DNA from: CALLPQ01 sp964392325
GTDB lineage: Bacteria > Pseudomonadota > Alphaproteobacteria > Caulobacterales > Parvularculaceae
NCBI GenBank assembly: GCA_964392325.1
Contig: CAYMPJ010000008.1
Location: 81,167-145,166 of the forward strand
DNA length: 64,000 nt
Reading direction: 5' to 3'
In this document: in pieces, positions 27,642-36,363 of the stretch
How the letters are laid out: each line of letters begins with the position of its first letter
Numbering within the stretch: position 1 is the first letter of the stretch
Program-made: the position numbers and the translations under genes
Notes under the pieces: generated by a model
What the model was told of the DNA's origin: nothing
Database searches by the model: none
Seen by the model: only the letters and a program-made list of their open reading frames with translations

Positions 27642-28670
27642 GTGAGTTTATTTCCACCGCCAGGTAGCTCGCGTTCTGGTTGTGGGGTGGGCGATTAGAA
27701 GTCAGCCAGTCTTGCCTATTGAATTGGGTAGGTTTATCGCCCCCGGTCGCAAAAAAAATCTGCCAAAAACCCAGTAATTTTCGGTATCTATAATTTTTAA
27801 TTCGCGTACTGATTTTTACGCTGGGTTATTTTCCTTTTCCTTATTTCTAAATACCGTGTTGGGTTTAAGTTAATTTGACCAACACTAATTGTTTTGTGTT
27901 CATCCGCATTGTGAGCATGTGAAAATAACGATTTTTAAAATTTTGTTTTGGTTCATATCTTATTGGAATTATTGAGAGGCGTGAAAGTCAACTGGGTAAT
28001 TGCATGAAAAATGAAGAAAATAAGACATTTCTTTGCTTGCCAATTTTTCCCTTTTTGAGTAACTCTAGCTTTAGACGATGTGTTTAAAATTTGAGGTTAA
28101 AATATAAATATGCGTACAGCATTTACATGCTGATTATTTAAAAATCGTCTTTGTTCTGAATATTAGTTTGAGTTAAGTGATGCGCCAGTCCCCGATTAGG
28201 CGCAGGGTGGATGATTTTGCCTTTTAATGCCCGCGAAAGCTTGCGCTTTTATGAGGCAAGATAAGGGTCAAGTGGAGCAATCGAAGGTGAGGGCGAAAAG
28301 TTTCGAAACGGGATGTTTTAGTTTAGAGGTCGGCTAAAAATTTTAGGAGCTAACTAAAGGTACGGTAACCAATTCTATATGGGAGCCAAAACAATGAAGT
28401 TGGCCTTAAAAAGGGGCTGTGCATTTTTTAAGAAGTTAAGAACCTGGTATCTGGATTTGGTGGTTGAACGCTACTTAAAGAGCCCGGGTCAGAAATCTTG
28501 GAACTGCAGCGCAAAGGGCAGATAATCAAACTTTCCTATCGAGAAATTCATAAGTCGTCGGCCCCAAAATGTACGGGCTCTAAAAGGTAAGAATTAAGAG
28601 TTCGAGATAAATCGCATCCGCGCAATTTTATTATGAGTAACGAGAAAAAATTTAAGGGAAACTGGAAGGT
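27642..28670 (+). other. 1 kb AT-rich intergenic region between rpsT and dnaA
   Basis: No protein of known family is encoded. By eye I found no canonical DnaA box (TTATNCACA) and no TTAA-N7-TTAA CtrA-type site, so I do not call a replication origin. A 43-codon frame at 28394-28525 has GGGAG 8 nt before its ATG and a basic, hydrophobic product, but nothing else supports it. The dnaA start itself has a good GGAAGG site. The length and AT-richness suggest regulatory or origin-related content. Confidence 0.5.
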
Positions 28671-30338
28671 ATGAAGGGCAGCGTTAAATCACCACTCGAT
28701 GAGTTGAGTTTGGAGATACCCAATAATCTTCGGACGAATGAAGTGGCATTAAGTGGTGGATACTATGGTGAACAGTATAAAGGCCATGTCGAAAAAAATG
28801 TTGAGCACGAAACAAAATACGAAATAGGCATACACAATCAAATTGAAGGGGTTAATGGACAAATGGTGGCTGGATATGATCGGTTTGAAAAAGCTTTGGT
28901 CGGGCGTTACGGGATGTTTGATTATGATCAGTATTTAAAAGATATGACTGTTGCCAAGGCGACGCAGGAACTGGTGACCTTTGAAACCGGATCGCCCGAA
29001 AAACGCGATGTGATTGGGCGAAGATTTTTGGCAACGATGAAACAGTTGTGGCGTGAAAATATTGGCCCGGTTGAGCGCGTCGATATTAAATTGCGACCGG
29101 AAATTTCCAAGACATTGAGCACAAAGTCGTTAACTGACAGTGCGGGACGACAACAAGCCAAGGGAATTTCAAACCCCTTTTTAAAAGATGTGTCCGGCAA
29201 ATTTTCAAAGCCAAATGCCAACTCTATCCCGTCGGCGCAGGGGGCTAAAAGTACCGGTTATGGGGCTTGCAATAATTCTACCGAGCAACCTTGGGTGCGC
29301 CTCAAGGATTTGCGCTCTCCTGTTGATGAGCGAAACAGTTTTGATAATTTTGCTGTGGATGCCAGCAATCAACTTGCCTTTGCTGCGGCACGAAGTGCGG
29401 TTAGCAAAACCCAAAGTGCTGAATTGATTTATCTCTACGGAAAATCCGGAGTGGGCAAAACCCATTTGCTTCATGCCATCGCGCTGGAAGGGGCAAAAAT
29501 TAATCCGGAAAAACCGACCGCCTATCTTGCCTACAATAATATTGCGAGCGGGTGTGTGAATGCGATGCTGTCTAATAATGTGACGGCTTTGCATCAAGAG
29601 TTTCTCAATTGCTCCATTGTGTTAATCGACGATATCCATCTTTTGATCAGTAAGGGCAAAACACAACAACAAGTTCTCTCGATTATTGATGCTTGTCTTG
29701 CCAGCGGTGTCCATGTGGCTGTGGCGGGGGAACCTGCGCCGGTGCGTCTTGAAGAGGCTGGTATGTATCAGCGGCTGGCTGATCGCCTCTCGGGAGGGTT
29801 TAGTGTTGCGGTGTTACAAGGCGGCCCGCATTTGCGTTTTGATGTTTTGAAAAAATACCTCACCCGCGCTGACGTGAAGTGTACTTTAACCGAAGACGCG
29901 ATTGATTTTATTGTGCGCAACTTCACCCATTCTATGCGCGAGACTATTGGTGCCCTGAAACAGCTATTATTGGTGTATGGGGATAAGGAGATGCGCATTG
30001 ATCTTTCTATTACCAAATCGGCTCTCCGCGCGCGCCTGAGCGATGGTAAGAGGGTTTATACGCTGAGCGACCTTTTGAACGTTACCGCCGAGGTTATGGG
30101 CGTTAGCGTTGCGGATATGAAGGGACGTGCCCGTCCTCAGCCGATTGCGCGTGCAAGGCATGCTTTTGTCTATTGTGCACGAGAGGATTTGAAGGAATCT
30201 CTGCCAAGCATTTCCGCAGCAATGGGGCGCGATCATACGACTGCTCTCTCATCTGCGCGCCGCGCCGCTGCCTTGCTTGAAAAAGATAAGGTTTTCTGCC
30301 GCCAGATTGACCAGATCCGCGATAAGATCGAGCTTTAA
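28671..30338 (+). CDS. dnaA: chromosomal replication initiator DnaA, divergent form with N-terminal extension
   Basis: 555 residues; ATG 28671 has GGAAGG 8 nt upstream. About 65 unmatched residues precede a domain I-like segment (about 69-141, 'YDRFEKALVGRYGMFDYDQY' to 'VERVDIKL'). A linker follows, then AAA+ domain III with Walker A 'YGKSGVGKTHLLHAI' (257-264), Walker B 'IVLIDDIHLL' (317-321), an Arg-finger-like R372 in 'RLADRLSGG' and sensor II R423 in 'SMRETIGALKQL'. Domain IV ends in the DNA-binding signature as 'AAMGRDHTTALSSARR' (519-524) where most DnaA proteins have GGRDHTT. It lies in the conserved rpsT-dnaA-dnaN order, so it is very probably the initiator, but its sequence is far from typical. 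Confidence 0.9.
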   Translation: MKGSVKSPLDELSLEIPNNLRTNEVALSGGYYGEQYKGHVEKNVEHETKYEIGIHNQIEGVNGQMVAGYDRFEKALVGRYGMFDYDQYLKDMTVAKATQELVTFETGSPEKRDVIGRRFLATMKQLWRENIGPVERVDIKLRPEISKTLSTKSLTDSAGRQQAKGISNPFLKDVSGKFSKPNANSIPSAQGAKSTGYGACNNSTEQPWVRLKDLRSPVDERNSFDNFAVDASNQLAFAAARSAVSKTQSAELIYLYGKSGVGKTHLLHAIALEGAKINPEKPTAYLAYNNIASGCVNAMLSNNVTALHQEFLNCSIVLIDDIHLLISKGKTQQQVLSIIDACLASGVHVAVAGEPAPVRLEEAGMYQRLADRLSGGFSVAVLQGGPHLRFDVLKKYLTRADVKCTLTEDAIDFIVRNFTHSMRETIGALKQLLLVYGDKEMRIDLSITKSALRARLSDGKRVYTLSDLLNVTAEVMGVSVADMKGRARPQPIARARHAFVYCAREDLKESLPSISAAMGRDHTTALSSARRAAALLEKDKVFCRQIDQIRDKIEL

Positions 30339-30397
30339 AAAGCTCGGATTTTAGGCAAATCCAGAGCGCTTTAGCCACTTTTTTTGAACGCTTTTGC

Positions 30398-30421
30398 GGG
30401 GGCAGTTTTCGGGCTGCCCCC
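30398..30421 (+). terminator. hairpin downstream of dnaA, possible terminator
   Basis: A perfect 8-bp stem GGGGGCAG (30398-30405) and CTGCCCCC (30414-30421) with an 8-nt loop, 60 nt after the dnaA stop. It is not followed by a strong T-run, so termination is plausible but not certain. Confidence 0.5.
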
Positions 30422-30530
30422 GTCGCTATTTTGAGGGTGAAATTGCGACGCTAAAACCGCCTTATATACTGGTATTGTCGGCATAATTCCGCTATGTAAT
30501 CAGGGTGGATTCGGGGTGCGATTCTGTTCG

Positions 30531-30602
30531 TTTTCCGGGGCTATGTCTTGGGTGATTTACGGGATAATTTACGGGATTATTTCTTAGGTAATTTCCGGGG
30601 TC
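30531..30602 (+). repeat. 12-bp tandem repeat array between dnaA and dnaN
   Basis: Six consecutive 12-bp units in register: TTTTCCGGGGCT, ATGTCTTGGGTG, ATTTACGGGATA, ATTTACGGGATT, ATTTCTTAGGTA, ATTTCCGGGGTC. The middle two differ at one base; the outer ones are degenerate. Each unit has an AT-rich half and a G-rich half, so the array alternates weak and strong pairing with a period close to the helical turn. Confidence 0.8.
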
Positions 30603-30795
30603 ATATCAGTGTTATTGCATCTTGTTTCTGTTTTGAATGTCGACGTCTTGATCATATATCGCGGGCTGATATGGGTTTAGTCTGGCTCAGAGCGGCGATG
30701 TTTGAAATTTGTTTAGCCTCTAGCGCACTAGGCGCACTGTCTGCCAAGCGCTTGGTATTTAGTATACCCCTAACAATGAAAGTTATGTCCATACT

Positions 30796-31914
30796 ATGAA
30801 AGTCACGATTGAACGCTCTCATCTGGTAAAGGCTCTTGGTCATGTACAGTCTGTGGTGGAGCGGCGTAACACGATCCCTATTCTCTCCAATGTTTTATTG
30901 CAAGCTGATGATGGTAAGCTCACCTTGACGGCGACCGATCTTGATATCGAAGTCCTGGAGCAAACCAGTGCCGAAGTTGATGCAAGCGGGGCAACAACCG
31001 TTTCTGCGGTGATGTTGTTCGAGATTGCCAAGCGATTACCGGACGGGGCGCAAGTCTCGCTTGAACTGCTCGGACACGAAGGACGTTTGCAGGTGACGTC
31101 AGGGCGTTCGCGCTTTGCGCTGGCGGTTCTCCCGGAAGCAGATTTTCCAAGTCTGGCTTCTGATGTTTATGATGTTGAATTTTCTCTGCCAACGGGTGAT
31201 TTGCGCCGCCTTCTCGAAAAGGCCCGTTTTGCTATGTCGCAAGAGGAAACCCGTTATTACTTGAACGGCGTTTATATCCATGCGGTGACAGAGGGCCCTG
31301 AGCCTTTATTGCGGGTTGCCGCTACTGATGGCCACCGCCTGGCGCGTCTTGAGACGGCGCTCCCCAGCGGCGCAAAAGAAATGCCCGGTGTGATTGTCCC
31401 GCGCAAAGCGGTCGCAGAAATTGGCCGCTTGCTTGATGATGCTGATGAGATGGTCAATCTTTCTGTATCCAAAACCAAAATTCGTTTTGGCTTGGGCGCT
31501 GGGCGCTTAACCTCCAAGCTGATCGATGGAACATTTCCCGATTATGAACGGGTTATTCCTAAAGATAATCCTTTCACCCTCCGTGTCGATAATAGTGATT
31601 TTGCCAAGGCTGTTGATCGGGTTTCAACTGTTTCGTCAGATCGCACAAAATCGGTGAAACTTGCTCTTGATAATGATCATTTGCGCCTGACCGTTAACAA
31701 TCCCGAAGCGGGGACAGCGCTTGAAGAATTATCCGTTGATTTTGATGGAGAGCCGACCGAGGTTGGGTTTAATGCCCGTTACTTGATCGATATTGCCCAA
31801 CAAGTCGAGAGTTCAACGGCGGTTTTTCGCCTTTCTGATCCCTCTTCACCGACAGTGATCCTTGATGAGGAAAATCAAAACGCACTTTATGTGTTAATGC
31901 CGCTGCGGGTTTGA
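30796..31914 (+). CDS. dnaN: DNA polymerase III beta subunit (sliding clamp)
   Basis: 372 residues, the standard clamp length, with three repeated clamp domains. Recognisable parts are 'RNTIPILSNVLLQADDGKLT', 'AVLPEADFPSLASD', 'ATDGHRLARLE', 'DGTFPDYERVIP' and the closing 'NALYVLMPLRV'. It forms the ring that tethers polymerase III to DNA. There is no clear Shine-Dalgarno sequence before ATG 30796. Confidence 0.97.
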   Translation: MKVTIERSHLVKALGHVQSVVERRNTIPILSNVLLQADDGKLTLTATDLDIEVLEQTSAEVDASGATTVSAVMLFEIAKRLPDGAQVSLELLGHEGRLQVTSGRSRFALAVLPEADFPSLASDVYDVEFSLPTGDLRRLLEKARFAMSQEETRYYLNGVYIHAVTEGPEPLLRVAATDGHRLARLETALPSGAKEMPGVIVPRKAVAEIGRLLDDADEMVNLSVSKTKIRFGLGAGRLTSKLIDGTFPDYERVIPKDNPFTLRVDNSDFAKAVDRVSTVSSDRTKSVKLALDNDHLRLTVNNPEAGTALEELSVDFDGEPTEVGFNARYLIDIAQQVESSTAVFRLSDPSSPTVILDEENQNALYVLMPLRV

Positions 31915-32010
31915 CCCCAACATCAAGAAACGCCCCTCGAGTTTGCCATCAGGTTTGATCGCAAGCGCCATGCTAAGAAAAGGCATGGTTATGAAAAGGA
32001 TTGATTTTAA

Positions 32011-33252
32011 GTGACCGAGCTTGCCCTCGCTGCAAAAACTGTCAGATCGTCATCGGTTTCACCGATGCGGGCTGAAAGTGCGCGCGCGCCTATGGTCACT
32101 AAGCGTCATTATCTGCGTAAAATCAGCCTGACACAATTTCGCTCTTATGGCTCGGCTTCTCTTGAGCTGGATGGTCGCCCGGTGACGTTGACCGGCGAGA
32201 ACGGGGCTGGCAAGACCAATATTTTAGAAGCGCTCTCGATCCTCGGGCCGGGGCGCGGTTTGCGCAATGCCAGGATCAATGAACTTGCCAGTCTCGACGG
32301 GGATGGTAGCTGGGCGATTTCGGCGCGCTTGAATCAGGGCGATGATGAGTGCGTTATTGGCGTGGGCACAACAAGTGATGCGCCAGACCGGCGCCAGTGT
32401 CGCATTAATGGGCAAAGCGCTTCGGGCCCAGGTGAATTTGCTGATTTAATCCGCTTTGTCTGGTTGACTCCCGCGCAAGATCGTTTGTTCATGGAAGGTG
32501 CGTCCGAGCGCAGACGTTTTTTTGATCGCATGATCGCGGTTCATGATGCAGGGTTTCGAAAAGCGGCAAATGCATATGAACAAGCAATGCGCCAGCGTCA
32601 AAAATTACTGGAAGTGGGCAATAGCGATGATCGCTGGCTGCAGGCTTTGGAACAGCAAATGGCCGAGCATGGGGTTGCGATTGCCGATGCAAGACGGACG
32701 ATGGCGGTGACTTTGGCTGCGCAAAATGTGGCTGGTGATGACGGGTTATTTCCTGCCGCAGATATTGCCCTTGAAGGAGATGTTGAGGCGGCTCTTGTTA
32801 ATTTTGCTGCTGGTGATGTTGAGGATGATTTTGCAGATAAACTCAAAAAGGGGCGCGGTCTCGACCGTGAGGCTGGCCGCACGCTTTATGGCCCCCATCG
32901 CTCGGATTTAATGGTTGGCCATCGCCCCAAAGGTCGCCCGGCACGGTTATGTTCGACCGGCGAACAAAAAGCATTATTGATCGGGCTGGTGCTTGCAAAT
33001 GCCAAAGCACTTGCGGCAAAACGCTCAGCGCCTTCTTTTATGAGTGATCAAGCCGATAACGCACCGCTCGTGCTCCTCCTTGATGAAATTGCGGCCCACC
33101 TTGATGAAGAACGTCGGTCAAGACTTTTTGATATTCTCGATGAATTAGGATTTTCGGTATTTATGACGGGAACGGATTATTCCCTTTTTTCCGCGTGGCA
33201 GGATCGCGCGCAACATCTCAAAGTGCATGACGGGGGCGTATACCCTGTTTGA
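32011..33252 (+). CDS. recF: DNA replication and repair protein RecF
   Basis: 413 residues from GTG 32011, which follows AAAGGA. The SMC-like ATPase begins after about 30 extra residues with 'LRKISLTQFRSYGSASLEL', Walker A 'GENGAGKTNILEALSILG', 'FLPGL'-equivalent 'VWLTPAQDRLFMEGASERRR', signature region 'STGEQKALLIGLVLANAKAL' and Walker B 'VLLLDEIAAHLDEERR'. RecF loads RecA at gaps in duplex DNA with RecO and RecR. ATG 32092 is an alternative start nearer the usual N-terminus but has no ribosome site. Confidence 0.95.
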   Translation: MTELALAAKTVRSSSVSPMRAESARAPMVTKRHYLRKISLTQFRSYGSASLELDGRPVTLTGENGAGKTNILEALSILGPGRGLRNARINELASLDGDGSWAISARLNQGDDECVIGVGTTSDAPDRRQCRINGQSASGPGEFADLIRFVWLTPAQDRLFMEGASERRRFFDRMIAVHDAGFRKAANAYEQAMRQRQKLLEVGNSDDRWLQALEQQMAEHGVAIADARRTMAVTLAAQNVAGDDGLFPAADIALEGDVEAALVNFAAGDVEDDFADKLKKGRGLDREAGRTLYGPHRSDLMVGHRPKGRPARLCSTGEQKALLIGLVLANAKALAAKRSAPSFMSDQADNAPLVLLLDEIAAHLDEERRSRLFDILDELGFSVFMTGTDYSLFSAWQDRAQHLKVHDGGVYPV

Positions 33253-33317
33253 ATTAGTAAAGAAATTTGAGCCCGCCCTCCCGGTAAAGCTCAATCATAG
33301 TAGATAGGATTAAGACT

Positions 33318-35741
33318 ATGGCGAATAGTGCCGCCAAGAAACCTCAAGACGATAATAGCGATTATGACGCAGACTCCATTAAGGTCCTTAAGGGACTGGA
33401 TGCGGTGCGTAAACGCCCGGGCATGTATATCGGTGATACTGATGATGGCTCTGGCCTTCACCATATGGTTTATGAGGTCGTTGATAATGCGATCGATGAA
33501 GCGCTGGCCGGTCATTGTGACACGGTTAGTGTGACATTGAACGATGATGGCTCGGTGAGTGTCAGCGATAATGGCCGCGGTATCCCCACAGATATCCATC
33601 CGGAAGAAGGCGTGTCAGCAGCGCAAGTGATCATGACCCAGCTTCATGCGGGCGGAAAATTTGATCAAAACTCCTACAAAGTCTCCGGGGGATTGCACGG
33701 GGTTGGTATCTCTGTGGTGAATGCTTTGTCGGAATGGCTCGAAGTTACGATATGGCGCGGGGGCAACGAACATCAAATGCGCTTTTCGATGGGCGAGCCG
33801 GTTGAGCCGCTCAAAATTATAAAGCCTACGGAGCAAACGGGTACACAGGTTAAGTTTTTGCCTTCCGATAAAACCTTTAACGGAACTGTATTTGATTTTG
33901 CAATTCTGGAACATCGCTTGCGCGAGCTAGCCTTCTTGAATTCCGGGGTTACCATCAAGCTTACCGATGCGCGTCAATTAGAAGTGCGCGAGGAAGTTTT
34001 ATATTATGAAGGCGGTCTAGAAGCCTATGTGCGTTTTCTCGATGCGGCTAAGAGCCCGCTGATTAACGATCCGGTTTCGTTTAGCGTCGAGCGCGATGGT
34101 CTGGGGGTTGAGGTCTCAATGTGGTGGAATGATAGCTACCACGAGAAAGTTTTGTGTTTTACAAATAATATTCCTCAAAAAGATGGCGGCACCCATTTGG
34201 CTGGTTTTCGTGCGGCGTTGACGCGGGTGATCAATAATTATTCCCAAAGCTCAGGGGTGGCCAAACGTGAGAAAGTCTCGATTAGCGGCGACGATGCCAG
34301 AGAGGGATTAACCTGCGTACTTTCGGTAAAGGTTCCCGATCCAAAATTCAGCTCACAGACAAAAGATAAATTGGTGTCCTCGGAAGTAAGGCCAGTGGTA
34401 GAGGGGGCGGCAACCGACAGGTTAAATACGTGGTTTGAAGAAAATCCCGGTGACGCCAAAAAAATTATTCAAAAAATTGTAGAGGCTGCAGCGGCCCGCG
34501 AGGCAGCGCGAAAAGCGCGGGAGCTAACCCGGCGCAAGTCAGCGCTGGATGTTGCCTCGCTTCCCGGTAAATTAGCCGATTGTCAGGAGCGAGACCCATC
34601 CAAGTGTGAATTGTTTATAGTGGAGGGTGACTCAGCGGGAGGCTCTGCCAAACAGGCGCGCAACAGGGATAATCAGGCGGTGTTGCCTTTGAAGGGTAAA
34701 ATCCTCAATGTCGAACGCGCCCGGTTTGATAAAATGCTATCGAGCCAAGAAATCGGTACAATGATTACTGCGCTTGGTACCGGAATTGGCCGCGATGATT
34801 TTAATATTGATAAATTGCGCTACCATAAAATCGTTATCATGACGGACGCCGATGTTGACGGATCACATATCCGGACCTTGTTGTTGACTTTCTTTTTCCG
34901 GCAAATGCCGGAATTAATCCGGCGGGGTCATCTCTATATAGCCCAGCCGCCCTTGTATAAGATTATGCGCGGTAAATCCGAGCAATATTTGCTGGATGAT
35001 CCGGCGTTGGAAGATTATTTGTACACAGAGGGAATTTCCGAGGCTTCTTTAACCCTTGGCAATGGCGAGACTTTGGTGGGTAATGATCTGGATAATATTA
35101 TTACCAAGGCCCGTATGGTGCGTGAGGCGATTGAAAGTCTGCCAGCGCGTTTTGATCGTAATATTCTGGTGCAATCTGCTTTAGCGGGCGGTTTGCGCGA
35201 AGTGCCGGAGGGCGAGGCTGCGGCTATGGCTAAAAAGATTGCTGCGCGCCTTGATGGGATTGCCGAAGATTATGAGCGTGGCTGGACCGGCGAACCGGAC
35301 GGGCAGGGCGGATATATTTTCACCCGTGATTTGCGCGGTGTGACTGAAAAACATGCCATTACTGCAGAAGTTCTTGCCAGTGCTGATGCGCGCCGGGTTC
35401 AAACTGGTATGGATGAAGTGGCGCCCATTTTTGAAAAACCGGCGACCTGGTCACAAAAAGAGGATAGCCGAACCCTGTTCGGGCCGGAAAGCCTGCTGAC
35501 GACCGCGCGCGGTGCTGGTGAGAAGGGTATGAAAATCCAGCGCTATAAGGGTCTTGGGGAAATGAACCCCGAGCAATTATGGGAGACGACCCTTGATGAG
35601 AATGCGCGGGTGCTCCTGCAGGTGAAAATCCGCGCTGCGGATGATGCGGATGATATTTTCTCACGCCTGATGGGGGATGTTGTCGAGCCGCGCCGTAACT
35701 TTATTCAGGAAAATGCGCTTGCCGCCGAGCTGGATGTTTAG
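33318..35741 (+). CDS. gyrB: DNA gyrase subunit B
   Basis: 807 residues, normal size. GHKL ATPase motifs are 'EVVDNAIDEALAGHCD', 'DNGRGIPTDIHPEEG' and 'GLHGVGISVVNALSEW'; the TOPRIM domain has 'EGDSAGGSAKQARNRDNQA', 'PLKGKILNVERAR' and the metal site 'DADVDGSHIRTLLLTFFFR'. The C-terminal 'QRYKGLGEMNPEQLWETTLD' closes the protein. With GyrA it introduces negative supercoils. Last member of the dnaA-dnaN-recF-gyrB block. Confidence 0.98.
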   Translation: MANSAAKKPQDDNSDYDADSIKVLKGLDAVRKRPGMYIGDTDDGSGLHHMVYEVVDNAIDEALAGHCDTVSVTLNDDGSVSVSDNGRGIPTDIHPEEGVSAAQVIMTQLHAGGKFDQNSYKVSGGLHGVGISVVNALSEWLEVTIWRGGNEHQMRFSMGEPVEPLKIIKPTEQTGTQVKFLPSDKTFNGTVFDFAILEHRLRELAFLNSGVTIKLTDARQLEVREEVLYYEGGLEAYVRFLDAAKSPLINDPVSFSVERDGLGVEVSMWWNDSYHEKVLCFTNNIPQKDGGTHLAGFRAALTRVINNYSQSSGVAKREKVSISGDDAREGLTCVLSVKVPDPKFSSQTKDKLVSSEVRPVVEGAATDRLNTWFEENPGDAKKIIQKIVEAAAAREAARKARELTRRKSALDVASLPGKLADCQERDPSKCELFIVEGDSAGGSAKQARNRDNQAVLPLKGKILNVERARFDKMLSSQEIGTMITALGTGIGRDDFNIDKLRYHKIVIMTDADVDGSHIRTLLLTFFFRQMPELIRRGHLYIAQPPLYKIMRGKSEQYLLDDPALEDYLYTEGISEASLTLGNGETLVGNDLDNIITKARMVREAIESLPARFDRNILVQSALAGGLREVPEGEAAAMAKKIAARLDGIAEDYERGWTGEPDGQGGYIFTRDLRGVTEKHAITAEVLASADARRVQTGMDEVAPIFEKPATWSQKEDSRTLFGPESLLTTARGAGEKGMKIQRYKGLGEMNPEQLWETTLDENARVLLQVKIRAADDADDIFSRLMGDVVEPRRNFIQENALAAELDV

Positions 35742-35766
35742 GCACGCTTTGTGCTAGTTTACTGAT

Positions 35767-36234
35767 ATGACCCGTAAAACTCGTCTTATAGGCTTTATCG
35801 CTGGATTTGCACTGCTCAGCATTTTTGCTGTGGGGCAGGGCTTTTTGCGTATGCAAGCGGCCGCAGAAGAACAGGCAATTACCGGGGCTTCCAGGCAAGA
35901 GGCCGATCTGGTCGTGGTCACTTTCTCATCCGCATGGTGCGGGCCATGTAAGATATTGAAGCCACGTCTTGCCGATGTGAAACCGGAATTTAAGAATTCG
36001 AATGTGCGTTTTGTCGAGTTGAATTTTACCTTTGGCGAAAATGAAAACTTTTCCTCGCTTGCAGCCGATGAGGGTTTTGTCGAAATTTATAACCGGTATA
36101 AAAATGCGACGGGTTTTTCCGTTCTAGTGAATAAGCATAGCGGTGAGGTTCTTGATGTTCTCACGGCGGATTATTCAGTTGGTGCGATGCGCGGTGCTAT
36201 TTTGCGCGGTATAGCAATTGTAAAAGCAGGTTGA
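35767..36234 (+). CDS. membrane-anchored thioredoxin-like protein
   Basis: 155 residues. An N-terminal hydrophobic segment (about 7-25) is followed by a thioredoxin domain with the active site CGPC in 'VVVTFSSAWCGPCKILKPRL'. The cis-Pro loop is not clear ('GFSVLVNKHSGEV' in its place), so redox activity may be special. It sits 25 nt after gyrB and probably faces the periplasm. Confidence 0.83.
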   Translation: MTRKTRLIGFIAGFALLSIFAVGQGFLRMQAAAEEQAITGASRQEADLVVVTFSSAWCGPCKILKPRLADVKPEFKNSNVRFVELNFTFGENENFSSLAADEGFVEIYNRYKNATGFSVLVNKHSGEVLDVLTADYSVGAMRGAILRGIAIVKAG

Positions 36235-36363
36235 TTTGTCTGAAAACCCACTGGTAATTTTGCTAAATATTCAAGTTAGATGAATATAGTATGAGGAAAT
36301 TTCATCGCTAACCATCAGCCATTTTTCATCAAAAATCTCACCAGGAATTTCAACGAGAAATTC

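Larger units (their letters stand above)
30339..30795 (+). other. dnaA-dnaN intergenic region
   Basis: 457 nt holding a GC-rich hairpin soon after dnaA, an array of 12-bp repeats (30531-30602), and a duplicated start-like segment just before dnaN. No canonical DnaA box was seen. A frame from TTG 30548 runs to 30799 and overlaps the dnaN ATG by 4 nt, but its composition does not look like a protein beyond the repeat itself. Confidence 0.5.

Noticed and set aside
28394..28525. 43-codon frame upstream of dnaA with GGGAG before ATG.
   Set aside because: Only the ribosome site supports it; kept as a note in the intergenic entry and not called as a gene.
27642..30795. Replication origin next to dnaA.
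   Set aside because: No TTATNCACA boxes seen on either side of dnaA, and many alphaproteobacterial origins lie elsewhere; it needs skew data.
30548..30799. 83-codon frame from TTG overlapping the dnaN start by 4 nt.
   Set aside because: Its first 19 codons are only the 12-bp DNA repeat and the rest has no protein character; there is no ribosome site.
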